From NCBI RefSeq assembly GCF_003285545.1, contig NZ_QLNV01000010.1, positions 1 through 64,000 on the forward strand: 64,000 nucleotides of DNA, written 5' to 3'. Within the stretch, counting starts at the first letter, position 1; every line of letters begins with the position of its first letter. Shown piece by piece: positions 45,669-54,756 of this stretch. The notes beneath the pieces were generated by a model, which was not told the DNA's origin, searched no databases, and saw nothing but the letters and a program-made list of their open reading frames with translations. The DNA comes from Sinomicrobium soli. GTDB taxonomy: Bacteria; Bacteroidota; Bacteroidia; Flavobacteriales; Flavobacteriaceae. The translations under genes and the position numbers were made by a program.

Positions 45669-47987
45669 ATGGCGATAAAACAACGTAAATGGTTCAAATG
45701 GTTTTTGTGGGGAGCTGCAGGGGTGATACTGATGTTCCTGCTGTTCTTCCTGAGTATCTACTTCGGGTTATGGGGGCATATGCCTTCCGAAAAGGAACTG
45801 AAGGAGATCGTTCAGAACGAGGCTTCGGAAGTCTACGGCACCGATGACCGGCTTATCGGCAAATACTATCTTTTTGACCGGCAATCCATTCCCTACGAAG
45901 AGATCCCCGAACATCTGATCCACGCCCTGGTCGCTACCGAGGATTTCCGCTTCTACGATCATGAAGGTATCGATTACAAAAGTTTTTTCAGGGTCTTTTT
46001 TAAAAGCATTCTTCTCAGGGACGAATCGTCAGGCGGGGGGAGTACCATAACCCAGCAGCTGGCCAAGAACCTGTACCAGCGCAGGAAATACGGACGGATG
46101 GGAATTGCAGTCAACAAACTGCGGGAGATGATCATCGCCAAACGTATAGAGCATGCGTATTCCAAAAAGGAGATCCTCACCCTGTACCTGAATACCGTAC
46201 CTTTCAGTGATAACACCTACGGCGTGGAAAGTGCCTCATACAAGTTTTTCGGAAAAAAGGCCCGTAAACTCACCCTGGAAGAAGCTGCAGTACTCGTAGG
46301 CATGCTCAAGGCCAATTATTATTACAATCCCAGGCTTTTCCCGGAAAGGAGTACCACCCGCCGGAATACGGTGATGCACCAGATGGTGAGGTATGAATAC
46401 CTGGACCAGGGTACTTTTGACAGTCTCCGGCTATTGCCCGTCGAATTGTATTATACCCCTTACGCCCACGATAAGGGCATTGCCCCCTATTTCAGGGAGC
46501 AGGTAAAAAAGGAGGTCGAAGCCTGGTGTGCCGCCCATCCCGACAGCACGGGAAAAACATACGACCTGTACCGCGACGGGCTCCGTATATACACTACCCT
46601 GGATGCAGAAATGCAGGCCCTGGCCGAAGAAGCCATGGCAGAGCACCTCTCCGGACTGCAGGAACAGTTTGAAAAAAGCTACGGACAACGGGCTCCCTGG
46701 ATCACCAATAAAAAAATGGCAGAAGATGCGTTGCTTAAATCCGCACCCTATCGTGCCCTCAAAGAAAGGGGCTGGAGCGACACGAAAATCATGGACTCCC
46801 TCAGCAAACCCCGGCGGATGGAGCTGTTCGACTGGAAAGAAAACCACATCGTAGAGGGTACTACCCTGGACAGTATCCGGCATTATCTCAAGTTTCTCAA
46901 TGCGGGGGTCATCAGTATCGACCCGCATACCGGGGCCATACGTACCTGGATAGGCGGGATCAATTACCGGTATTTCAAGTACGACCATGTCAGGCAAAGT
47001 AAAAGGCAGGTAGGCTCTACCTTCAAACCCATAGTGTACACTACAGCCCTGGAAGAAGGGCTTGCTCCCTGTTCCTATTTTTCCCCGAAAAAGGTCGTCT
47101 ACGAAGAATACGACGGATGGAGCCCTTCCAACGCCTCCGGAGAGGAAGAAGAGAACGAGTTTATCAATTATTCCCTCAAATACGCCCTGAGTCGTTCGGT
47201 AAACACTGTGGCTGTTAAGGTACTGGACTATGCGGGGATCTCCAATACCATAGCCATGGCCAAAAATATGGGCATAGAAGCGCCTCTCCCGCAGGTTCCG
47301 TCACTGGCCCTGGGGACCGCAGGGATCAGCGTGGAGGAAATGGCCGGGGCATACGCAGCCTATGTGAATAAGAGCACTCCCGTAAAACCTTTTTTTCTGA
47401 CCCGGATCGAGGACAGGCAGGGGAATATCCTCGCCGAATTCGAACCGGAAGAACGTACAAAACCGGCCTTTTCGTCCCACACCCGGCAGGTCATGCTCGA
47501 AATGATGAAGGCTACCGTCAACGAAGGTACGGCCTCCCGCCTGAGGACGGTTTACGGGCTGAAAAATGCGATGGCGGGAAAAACCGGTACTACCCAATCC
47601 AATAAAGATGGCTGGTTCGTAGGGCTCACTCCCCGACTGGTCACCGTAACCTGGGTTGGGGCAGACGATCACAGGATAGGTTTCCGGAGTACGCGTATGG
47701 GGCAGGGGGCCAATTCCGCCCTTCCCGTTTTTGCCGGGTTCCTGCAACGAATGAACCGGGACACCACCTTCAACCGGTATACCAATGCCCGGTTCGAAAC
47801 CATTCCTTCAGCGGTACTGGGAGAACTCGACTGCGACCCCAAACGGGAAGATACATTCATCGAAAAACTCTTCGGAAAAAAAGACAGGAAAAAAGGTGCC
47901 GAACAGGAAGACCGGAAAGACCGGAAAAAGAAAAAGAAAAAAGAAGGCTTCTTTAAAAGACTGTTCGGAAAGAAAAAGGACCGGTAA
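45669..47987 (+). CDS. Class A penicillin-binding protein (PBP1A-like)
   Basis: 772 residues. One N-terminal membrane helix (about 10-32). The glycosyltransferase (GT51) domain has EDFRFYDHEGID and GGGSTITQQLAKNL. The transpeptidase domain carries SxxK as STFK (about 449-452), SxN in SRSVNTVAV and KTGTT (about 638). The enzyme polymerises and cross-links peptidoglycan in the periplasm. An unusual Lys/Arg/Asp/Glu-rich tail (about 735-772) follows the transpeptidase domain. The gene is monocistronic; the upstream gap holds only repeats. Confidence 0.95.
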   Translation: MAIKQRKWFKWFLWGAAGVILMFLLFFLSIYFGLWGHMPSEKELKEIVQNEASEVYGTDDRLIGKYYLFDRQSIPYEEIPEHLIHALVATEDFRFYDHEGIDYKSFFRVFFKSILLRDESSGGGSTITQQLAKNLYQRRKYGRMGIAVNKLREMIIAKRIEHAYSKKEILTLYLNTVPFSDNTYGVESASYKFFGKKARKLTLEEAAVLVGMLKANYYYNPRLFPERSTTRRNTVMHQMVRYEYLDQGTFDSLRLLPVELYYTPYAHDKGIAPYFREQVKKEVEAWCAAHPDSTGKTYDLYRDGLRIYTTLDAEMQALAEEAMAEHLSGLQEQFEKSYGQRAPWITNKKMAEDALLKSAPYRALKERGWSDTKIMDSLSKPRRMELFDWKENHIVEGTTLDSIRHYLKFLNAGVISIDPHTGAIRTWIGGINYRYFKYDHVRQSKRQVGSTFKPIVYTTALEEGLAPCSYFSPKKVVYEEYDGWSPSNASGEEEENEFINYSLKYALSRSVNTVAVKVLDYAGISNTIAMAKNMGIEAPLPQVPSLALGTAGISVEEMAGAYAAYVNKSTPVKPFFLTRIEDRQGNILAEFEPEERTKPAFSSHTRQVMLEMMKATVNEGTASRLRTVYGLKNAMAGKTGTTQSNKDGWFVGLTPRLVTVTWVGADDHRIGFRSTRMGQGANSALPVFAGFLQRMNRDTTFNRYTNARFETIPSAVLGELDCDPKREDTFIEKLFGKKDRKKGAEQEDRKDRKKKKKKEGFFKRLFGKKKDR

Positions 47988-48083
47988 CCGGGCACAGGTC
48001 ATACGGGGCTCCCGAACGCAGTACTTTGCAAATTCCCGGAGAAAGTTCCCAAAATGTATCGCTGAAAAAGCAATCGACCTGTT

Positions 48084-48299
48084 GAACTCGTCTTGGGTTG
48101 TTTCATTTAGGCTAATCTGCCCTTGCGCCAGCTGGCTCGTTCGCTAAAACAGCCCACTGGGCTGTTTCGTAACGCTCCGCCCTGTGCCCAGATGAAGGCT
48201 TTTTGGAGCCACATAGCCATAGCTATGGGGAGAGAAAAAGACAAAATATGGGTGCAAAAGAGGGTTTTGCAGCAAATTATAATAACTCAAGACGAGTTC
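48084..48299. mobile_element. MITE-like structured element with terminal inverted repeats
   Basis: A 216-bp stretch bounded by 16-bp inverted repeats: GAACTCGTCTTGGGTT (48084-48099) and AACTCAAGACGAGTTC (48284-48299), with one mismatch. GTT flanks both ends (48081-48083 and 48300-48302), a possible 3-bp target duplication. Inside are a 9-bp hairpin (AAACAGCCC/GGGCTGTTT, 48147-48167) and the palindrome CCATAGCTATGG (48217-48228). No transposase is encoded. It is either a non-autonomous transposable element or a structured RNA gene. It ends next to the fic stop codon. Confidence 0.5.
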
Positions 48300-48300
48300 G

Positions 48301-49191
48301 TTAAAAGTCTATTTCAAAATACCGGAGTACAGCCTTATAATTGTCCTGGGCCGTGAGGCAGGTATCCAACAGATATTCTTTTGTATAGGGCCATTCCTGC
48401 AAGCCCCTGTAATAAAAAAACTTCAGGCCTTCATCTATAATAAAAGGCACTATATTGTTTGCAAGACATTCTTTAAACATAATTAATCGGCCAACCCGCC
48501 CATTTCCGTCCTGAAACGGATGAATAATCTCAAACTGAAAGTGAAAGTCGATAATATTTTCAAGGGTTTTCTTTTCTATACTGTCATATTCAGAAAGTAA
48601 TTCTTTCATTTTTGAAGCAACCTCTTTGGGAGGACAGGTTTCATTCCCTCCCACTTCATTAGGGAGTTTTTTATACTGCCCTACATTAAACCAGTCCTTT
48701 CGACAATCGGAAGTACCTGATTTCAATAAAAAATGTAATTCTTTTATCAAGGACTCCGTCAGCTTGTATTTTGCCTTGTCAATAATCAGATCTATACAAC
48801 GAAAGTGGTTCGTTGTTTCTATAATGTCGTCTACGTTGATACTGTCTCCGGATGCGCCAATAGTATTGGTCTCAAAAATATACCGGGTTTGATCATGGGT
48901 CAGTTTACTGCCTTCAATACGATTCGAATTGTAGGTCATATCGATCTGTGTCCGGTGATAGATACCACCTTTGAGCTCCATGTCCTTTTGCTCTTTAAGA
49001 TGGTTCAGTATGGCATTATTACTGAATTTTTTTTTACGTTCCATTTCCGGTAGTACGGCATCTTCCGGAATATTCCAGGTTTTACCTGTTAAAAAAGCCC
49101 CTTGAATTCTTCCCGTAGCACAATAATAACGAACTGTCCTTTCAGGAATACTCCGTTTTTTTGAAAATTCACGTACTGAAATATACTTCAT
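48301..49191 (-). CDS. Fic family protein with N-terminal helix-turn-helix
   Basis: 296 residues from the ATG at 49191 (alternative Met at 49197). Residues 1-48 look like a MerR/excisionase-type helix-turn-helix (SVREFSKKRSIPERTVRYYC). The Fic core has HPFQDGNGRVGR (from about 222), the catalytic His and phosphate loop. Before it is the class II inhibitory motif SNRIEG (about 91-96). Fic enzymes transfer AMP or other phosphate-linked groups to proteins. The DNA-binding part suggests the protein regulates its own gene: two matching palindromes flank its promoter. The gene is clearly AT-richer than bshA and the PBP gene, suggesting horizontal gain. No separate antitoxin gene is adjacent. Confidence 0.88.
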   Translation of the reverse strand: MKYISVREFSKKRSIPERTVRYYCATGRIQGAFLTGKTWNIPEDAVLPEMERKKKFSNNAILNHLKEQKDMELKGGIYHRTQIDMTYNSNRIEGSKLTHDQTRYIFETNTIGASGDSINVDDIIETTNHFRCIDLIIDKAKYKLTESLIKELHFLLKSGTSDCRKDWFNVGQYKKLPNEVGGNETCPPKEVASKMKELLSEYDSIEKKTLENIIDFHFQFEIIHPFQDGNGRVGRLIMFKECLANNIVPFIIDEGLKFFYYRGLQEWPYTKEYLLDTCLTAQDNYKAVLRYFEIDF

Positions 49192-49204
49192 GATCATCCT
49201 AACC

Positions 49205-49222
49205 TTTGCCGGTACCAGCAAA
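49205..49222. promoter_or_regulatory. Palindromic operator-like site 1 at the fic promoter
   Basis: TTTGCCGGTACCAGCAAA, an imperfect inverted repeat 14 bases upstream of the fic start. It overlaps the -7 box and shares 16 of 18 bases with site 2. Confidence 0.5.
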
Positions 49223-49226
49223 TATA
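49219..49226 (-). promoter_or_regulatory. -7 box of fic
   Basis: TATATTTG on the minus strand, an exact TAnnTTTG match, 28 bases upstream of the start codon and overlapping site 1. Confidence 0.5.
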
Positions 49227-49250
49227 CACGAAAAAACTTTGATCTCGACC

Positions 49251-49274
49251 ATTTTTGCCGGTATCGGCAAAAAT
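49251..49274. promoter_or_regulatory. Palindromic operator-like site 2 upstream of fic
   Basis: Perfect 10-base arms ATTTTTGCCG and CGGCAAAAAT around GTAT. Its centre is 49 bases from that of site 1. It lies 12 bases after the bshA stop. Confidence 0.5.
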
Positions 49275-49286
49275 GGAAATATTTGA

Positions 49287-50414
49287 TTACCTGCTCTCAA
49301 AAGCCTTGCGATAGATCTCTTCATATAAGGGCACGATCTGCGCTATATCAAACTTCATCGCCTCTGTCCTGGCACCGGATTTAAACTGTTCCAGCATCGC
49401 CTCATCCTCCAGGAGTTTCAGGGCGTTCTTCGCCATGTCCTGCACATCGCCCACATCGCTCAGAAAACCGGTAACCCCATGCCGGTTCACCTCCGGGATA
49501 CCTCCCGTATTACTGGATATTACCGGTACCCCGTGAGCCATAGCTTCCAGGGCTACCAGGCCGAAGCTCTCGGTTTCGGACGGAAGCAGGAAAAGATCGG
49601 AAAAACACAGGATGCGGTCTATTTCATTACTGTTGCCGAGATAGAGTACCTTATCGGGTATTCCAAGTGTTTCACACAGCGCTTCGGCCCCTTCCTTTTC
49701 CGGCCCTTCCCCTATCATCAAAAGACGGGAAGGCACGCTTTTCTGAACCTCGTAAAACACTTTTATGACATCGTCTATACGCTTTACCTTCCTGAAATTA
49801 CTGATGTGCGTAATGATCTTTTCATCCTCCCCGGCCATCATGCTCCTGCGACAGTCGGTAAACTTCTTCCCGCACCTGGCCACATCGATAAAATTGGGGA
49901 CCACATGAATATCCCCTTTAACATCAAAAAGACGCAGGGTATCTTCTTTCAGGCTCCTTGATACGGAAGTTACCACATCCGACTTGTTAATACTGAAGGT
50001 CACTGCCGGCCGGTAAAAGGGATGGCTTCCCACCAGGGTAATATCGGTACCGTGAAGTGTGGTAACCATAGGAATGGAAATTCCTTCTTCGGCCAGCATC
50101 TGTTTGGCCATGTACCCGGCGTAGGCATGGGGTATGGCATAATGTACATGAAGCAGCTCGATACCGTGCAGCTTCACCATATCTACCAGCTTACTGGACA
50201 GGGCGAGTTCATACGGCTGATAGTGAAAAAGCGGGTATTTGGGTACGTGAACCTCGTGAAAATGGATATTGCTTCCCAGCAATGCCAGTCTCACGGGCTG
50301 GCGATAGGTGATAAAGTGTACCTCATGCCCCCTGGCTGCCAGTGCAATACCGAGTTCGGTGGCCACTACCCCACTACCTCCGAAGGTAGGGTAACATACT
50401 ATCGCTATTTTCAT
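49287..50414 (-). CDS. bshA: N-acetyl-alpha-D-glucosaminyl L-malate synthase
   Basis: 375 residues, a GT4 glycosyltransferase. The N terminus KIAIVCYPTFGGSGVVATEL is highly characteristic of BshA. The sugar-nucleotide site shows as SETESFGLVALEAMAHGVPV (one of the GT4 E-x7-E patterns). The enzyme joins UDP-GlcNAc and L-malate, the first step of bacillithiol synthesis. bshB and bshC are not in the window. It lies 36 bases downstream of the GH3/beta-lactamase gene, the last member of that run. Confidence 0.93.
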   Translation of the reverse strand: MKIAIVCYPTFGGSGVVATELGIALAARGHEVHFITYRQPVRLALLGSNIHFHEVHVPKYPLFHYQPYELALSSKLVDMVKLHGIELLHVHYAIPHAYAGYMAKQMLAEEGISIPMVTTLHGTDITLVGSHPFYRPAVTFSINKSDVVTSVSRSLKEDTLRLFDVKGDIHVVPNFIDVARCGKKFTDCRRSMMAGEDEKIITHISNFRKVKRIDDVIKVFYEVQKSVPSRLLMIGEGPEKEGAEALCETLGIPDKVLYLGNSNEIDRILCFSDLFLLPSETESFGLVALEAMAHGVPVISSNTGGIPEVNRHGVTGFLSDVGDVQDMAKNALKLLEDEAMLEQFKSGARTEAMKFDIAQIVPLYEEIYRKAFESR

Positions 50415-50450
50415 GTGTATCGTGTTTAATGATCCGGATCACTACATCCG

Positions 50451-53369
50451 TTATGGTTGTTTAATTGCATCATAGATAACACGCAGGATCTCGGTACGTG
50501 TTCCCTCTGTTATCAGTTTGCGATTACTGGCGGTAGGATAAGTACGGTTGGATAAAAAGACATATATCAACTCATTATCCGGGTCTGCCCAGGTATAGGT
50601 GCCCGTAAAACCGGAATGACAGAAACTGCTTTCGGGTACACGTTCATAAAGATCATCCCCCAGGCTTTCGGGCCGCGGTTTGTCAAAGCCGAGACCGCGG
50701 TTTACCCCTTTGTCACGGTAATAACTGGTGTTGTATTTATCTACGGTACCCTCCTTAAAATATAACATATCCCCGTATTTTCCCTTTTGCAGGTACATCT
50801 GCATGATCTTGGCCACATCCTGGGCATTGGCAAACAAACCGGCATGGCCGCATACCCCGCCGTTCATCGCTGCCGCCATATCGTGAACATACCCCTGAAT
50901 AACGCAGTGCCTGAAGTAATCATCTGCTTCAGACGGGACGATATTTTCCTTCGGAACACCGTGGTCAAGCGGATTAAACACAGTCCTGTCTGCCCCGAGG
51001 GAAGCATAAAACCACTTTTTATCCAGGGAATCGAGGGTAGCGGCATTGGATTTTTCAATAAACCGCTGTAAGATCATATATCCCAGGTCGCTATAGCGGT
51101 ATTCTTTCTTATCCAGTAAATCACTGTCTGTTATGGCAGCAAATACGGAATCCCTGTAGTCTTCCCTCATGTAAAGATCGTCGGTAACCTTTACATTAAA
51201 GCGATCTTCGGGTTTATGCCTGTAATATTTTTCCAGCGGCTTCCCGGTCTTTTTATCCACGGTATACCGGTAAAACGGCACCCAGGGCTTCAACCGGGCA
51301 TAATGAGACAGTACCTCGCGTATGACCAGTTTCTCCTTATTGGTCCCTTTCAGCCCGGGAAGAACACTGCCGAGTGTAGCATCCAGTGCCATCTTACCTT
51401 CGTCGTCCATTTTCATAAGTACCGGAAGTGTTGCCAGTATTTTCGTCAGCGATGCCAGGTCGTAGACATCCGTGCTTCTCACCGGGCGGTTACCGGTATA
51501 ACTATGCCTTCCGAAATTCTTGTTGTAAACCACCTTTCCCTTCCGGGCTACCAGCACCTGTGCCCCCGGCATGGCCAGGGTCTTTACGGACTCTTCCACA
51601 ATGGAATCTATTTTTTCCAGCACCTGCGAATCCATCCCCACACTCTCGGGAATGCCGTATTGCAGGCGATTGAGAAAAGGGGTCTGTATTCCCGTATTGA
51701 CCAGCAGTTCCTTGTTTGCGGTTACCGGCAATCTGCCCCTGCCTCCGAGGCCGCCGAAAATGACCTCTGCTGCTTTCCGCTGGGCCACGGGGCCGTTCTG
51801 ATAAGCGACAACAATACTTTCGATCCCTTCCAGCGTGCTCAGCTTCAGGAGGCTGTACGGTTTCACAAAGGAAGTCAGTATGATTTTCTTCGACCTGGCG
51901 ATCTCATAGAGCCAGGTCAGTTCCTTCACCGTAAAATCATGCCCTTTCCAGGGAGAAGCATCGGAGCGGTGGTGCCCGATAATAACGGTGTTATAAGGTT
52001 CCAGTTTTTTAAGAAGAGCTTCTATGGTCTGCGCCTTCACCTCGTCCACCCTGGCATAGTGATTAAGGGATCTCAAAAAGACATCCCCCTTATCGTCCCC
52101 GAAATGCACATAGGCTATTTCCTTCCGGTCCAGGGAGCGCAGAGGCACCAGGCTATCCGTATTTCTGGCTACCGTAATGGCATTGGCATAGAGCTCTTCT
52201 TCGAGCAACCGGTCTCTCAGCGTATTCAGATCGCGATAAAGATTTGTCGTATCTATAGGCTGGTACCGTTGTAACCCTGCCTTGAACTTGGCTTTAAGGA
52301 TCTTCTTCACCGAATACTCCAGGCGTTCTTCGGTTATATCCCCCTTCTGATAGGCTTCGGTAAGTTTAGCCGTTGCCCTGGGCACATCGAGCGACATCAC
52401 CAGCATATCATTTCCGGCCTTAAAGGCTGCGAGATCAATATCCCCGGGGGAAGTAAAATCTGCCACCCCTTTCATATTCAGGGCATCGGTAAAGACCAGC
52501 CCCTTGAACCCCATCTCTTCTTTGAGGAGTTTGGTAATGATATCATGTGATAATGAAGACGGGTAACCCTGCCTGGATTCCAGGGCAGGCACGCTGAGAT
52601 GTGCTACCATGACACTCTCCAGGTTTTCGGAAATAAGCCTGTTGTAGGGAAAGAGTTCCGTATTTTCGATACGGCTGCGCCCGAAAGTGATTACGGGCAA
52701 GGTTTTATGCGAATCGGTATGGGTATCCCCATGACCCGGAAAATGCTTTCCGCAGGCCAGAACTCCTGCATTCCGCATGCCCCTGGCAAAAGCGGCTCCT
52801 TTTTCCGCCACATTGTACTTGTCCTCCCCGAAGGAACGGTTGCCTATTATGGGGTTTTCGGGATTGGTATTGATATCGATATCGGGAGCAAAGTTGATAT
52901 GCACCCCCAGCCTTCTTGCATGTCTTCCCACCTGGTACCCCACCTGTTCTATCAGCCTGTTATTGCGTATGGCACCCAGGGTCATGTTCCACGGATAGGC
53001 AAAAGTGGAGTCCAGCCGCATGGCCAGGCCCCATTCCGCATCCATGCCTACCATGAGCGGTATTCCGGACATGGACTGTAGCTTATTGGTAAAAACAGCC
53101 TGTTCTTTCGGATGCCCTTTAAAGAAAATAACACCCCCTACATGATAGTCCCGGATGAGTTGTTCTGCCTTTTTAATATGTTTTTCTCCCTGTTCCGGAA
53201 AAACATCTATCATAAAAAGCTGCCCGATCTTCTCTTTGAGCGTCATTTTTCCATAGATGCTATCCACCCACTTTTGCTGAAGATACTCGTTCCCGACAGC
53301 CAGCGGATCGGAATCCTGTGCCGGGCACCACAGGGGAAACAACATCAGCAATACCAAAATTCTCTTCAT
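50451..53369 (-). CDS. NagZ-type GH3 fused to serine beta-lactamase-like domain
   Basis: 972 residues with a signal peptide (MKRILVLLMLFPLWCPAQ). Residues about 35-370 are a GH3 N-terminal domain with the NagZ catalytic loop KHFPGHGDTHTDSH and the nucleophile in FTDALNMKG. A middle domain follows, then from about 590 a class C beta-lactamase-like serine hydrolase with SxxK in LASLTKILA (Ser about 640) and YSD in YRYSDLGYM. The fusion is common in Bacteroidota. It probably removes N-acetylglucosamine and trims peptides from muropeptides in the envelope; the second activity is inference. Confidence 0.9.
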   Translation of the reverse strand: MKRILVLLMLFPLWCPAQDSDPLAVGNEYLQQKWVDSIYGKMTLKEKIGQLFMIDVFPEQGEKHIKKAEQLIRDYHVGGVIFFKGHPKEQAVFTNKLQSMSGIPLMVGMDAEWGLAMRLDSTFAYPWNMTLGAIRNNRLIEQVGYQVGRHARRLGVHINFAPDIDINTNPENPIIGNRSFGEDKYNVAEKGAAFARGMRNAGVLACGKHFPGHGDTHTDSHKTLPVITFGRSRIENTELFPYNRLISENLESVMVAHLSVPALESRQGYPSSLSHDIITKLLKEEMGFKGLVFTDALNMKGVADFTSPGDIDLAAFKAGNDMLVMSLDVPRATAKLTEAYQKGDITEERLEYSVKKILKAKFKAGLQRYQPIDTTNLYRDLNTLRDRLLEEELYANAITVARNTDSLVPLRSLDRKEIAYVHFGDDKGDVFLRSLNHYARVDEVKAQTIEALLKKLEPYNTVIIGHHRSDASPWKGHDFTVKELTWLYEIARSKKIILTSFVKPYSLLKLSTLEGIESIVVAYQNGPVAQRKAAEVIFGGLGGRGRLPVTANKELLVNTGIQTPFLNRLQYGIPESVGMDSQVLEKIDSIVEESVKTLAMPGAQVLVARKGKVVYNKNFGRHSYTGNRPVRSTDVYDLASLTKILATLPVLMKMDDEGKMALDATLGSVLPGLKGTNKEKLVIREVLSHYARLKPWVPFYRYTVDKKTGKPLEKYYRHKPEDRFNVKVTDDLYMREDYRDSVFAAITDSDLLDKKEYRYSDLGYMILQRFIEKSNAATLDSLDKKWFYASLGADRTVFNPLDHGVPKENIVPSEADDYFRHCVIQGYVHDMAAAMNGGVCGHAGLFANAQDVAKIMQMYLQKGKYGDMLYFKEGTVDKYNTSYYRDKGVNRGLGFDKPRPESLGDDLYERVPESSFCHSGFTGTYTWADPDNELIYVFLSNRTYPTASNRKLITEGTRTEILRVIYDAIKQP

Positions 53370-53410
53370 AAACTACCTTCTCTTTTTAGAACAACGGGAA
53401 TAAGATACAG

Positions 53411-53896
53411 TTATTTCACGAATCGCGCATGCCAGCTTTCTTCGGCAGGCACTTCCCAGTGTTCCTCGTAGTCCTGTTTGGTGGCCACCAGGTTGTTGAA
53501 AACGATGGTCTTTCCGGAAACTGCCCTGTCCTTTGCCATTTTCTTAAATTCGAGAAGGGGTTTATAGGCTATATACTCTCCCTGTTTGTACGATACATTC
53601 ATCTTGTCGAGCAGGTCTACTTCAAAATCCTTTTCCAGCTGTTGTATAAAATGTACGGAAGCATCGATAGAGCAGCCCGAAGCAGCATTGACACCCTGGT
53701 TAAGCCCTATGACGATAAAACGCTTGTACCGTATTTCATACCCTGCCTGCAACGTCTCACCATGCACGGTCCATTCCTTTAAAAAAGCCTCCGTCCTGGC
53801 CCCGATTTCTTTCAGCTCATCCTCTGAAAAGCTCCTGTTTGCCTGGTATATCCATATCCTGGAAGATTCCGGAAGTTCACTAAACGGTATATACAT
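53411..53896 (-). CDS. Conserved Bacteroidota protein of unknown function
   Basis: 161 residues, no signal peptide, no membrane helix. It starts YIPFSELPESSRIWIYQANR and contains CSIDASVHFIQQLEKDFEVD and VVFN-type IVFNNLVATKQDYEEHW. I recall homologues labelled 'ABC transporter ATPase' in databases, but no Walker A or signature motif is present, so that label is not supported. Conserved position: between the Fe-S protein gene and the GH3/beta-lactamase gene in flavobacteria. Function unknown. Confidence 0.75.
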   Translation of the reverse strand: MYIPFSELPESSRIWIYQANRSFSEDELKEIGARTEAFLKEWTVHGETLQAGYEIRYKRFIVIGLNQGVNAASGCSIDASVHFIQQLEKDFEVDLLDKMNVSYKQGEYIAYKPLLEFKKMAKDRAVSGKTIVFNNLVATKQDYEEHWEVPAEESWHARFVK

Positions 53897-53917
53897 TGTA
53901 AAATCTTTTTTAATAAG

Positions 53918-54706
53918 TTAAATCTCATCCGCATTGGCGATAAGCTCTGCCACGTCCATCACCGCTATATCGGCTTCTTTTTCCTTGCTCTTCACCCCGT
54001 CGGTCATCATGGTATTGCAGAAAGGACACCCGGCGGCAATGATATCCGGCTGAGTTTCCAGGGCCTGTTCGGTCCGCTCCACATTGACATCCTTGTTTCC
54101 CTTTTCCGGTTCCTTGAACATCTGTGCTCCTCCGGCGCCGCAGCACAGTCCGGCTTTCCTGCATTTTCGCATCTCCACGAGTTCCACATCCAGTCTGCGT
54201 ATCAGGTCGCGCGGAGCTTCATAGACCCCGTTGGCCCTTCCCAGATAGCACGGATCGTGATAGGTAATGCGCTTTCCCTTGAATTTTCCGCCTTCTATTC
54301 CCAGTTTGCCTTCTTCCAGCAGGGATTTCAGGAACTGGGTATGGTGCATGACCTTGTAGTTCCCTCCGAGTGAAGGGTATTCGTTCTTAAGTGTATTAAA
54401 ACAGTGCGGACAGGCCGTAACGATCTTGCTCACCTCATAACCGTTGAGCACCTCTATATTGGTCATGGCCTGCATCTGGAAAAGAAACTCGTTCCCCGCC
54501 CTTCTGGCCGGATCGCCGGTACAGCTCTCTTCCGTGCCGAGTACGGCAAACTCCACCCCGGCCCTGTTGAGCAACTTTACAAAAGCCTTGGTGATCTTTT
54601 TGGCACGGTCGTCAAAACTTCCTGCACACCCCACCCAAAACAACACTTCCGGCTGCTTGCCTTCTGCCATCATTTCGGCCATGGTAGGCACTTTCAATTC
54701 ACCCAT
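53918..54706 (-). CDS. HdrB-like Fe-S protein (two CCG domains)
   Basis: 262 residues. Two cysteine-rich CCG domains: the first with FWVGCAGSF, ACPHCFNTL; the second with YHDPCYLGR, GLCCGAGGAQM and AAGCPFCNTM. This is the heterodisulfide reductase subunit B / GlpC-type fold that binds a special 4Fe-4S centre. It most likely works with the membrane Fe-S protein encoded at 55358-56668, which holds the ferredoxin-type clusters. The natural electron donor and acceptor are unknown. A HAD gene separates the two partners. Confidence 0.88.
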   Translation of the reverse strand: MGELKVPTMAEMMAEGKQPEVLFWVGCAGSFDDRAKKITKAFVKLLNRAGVEFAVLGTEESCTGDPARRAGNEFLFQMQAMTNIEVLNGYEVSKIVTACPHCFNTLKNEYPSLGGNYKVMHHTQFLKSLLEEGKLGIEGGKFKGKRITYHDPCYLGRANGVYEAPRDLIRRLDVELVEMRKCRKAGLCCGAGGAQMFKEPEKGNKDVNVERTEQALETQPDIIAAGCPFCNTMMTDGVKSKEKEADIAVMDVAELIANADEI

Positions 54707-54756
54707 AGTTTCATCAAATTTTGGAATTACGCAGTACAGGCCGTCAAAACCCGGTA

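Noticed and set aside
48301-49191. Toxin-antitoxin pair involving Fic
   Set aside because: No small antitoxin gene is adjacent; the inhibitory motif is within the Fic protein itself.
51216-52274. 352-codon open frame on the plus strand
   Set aside because: Antisense shadow of the GH3/beta-lactamase fusion gene.
53411-53896. ABC transporter ATPase annotation
   Set aside because: No Walker A, Walker B or signature motif is present; the common database label is not supported by the sequence.
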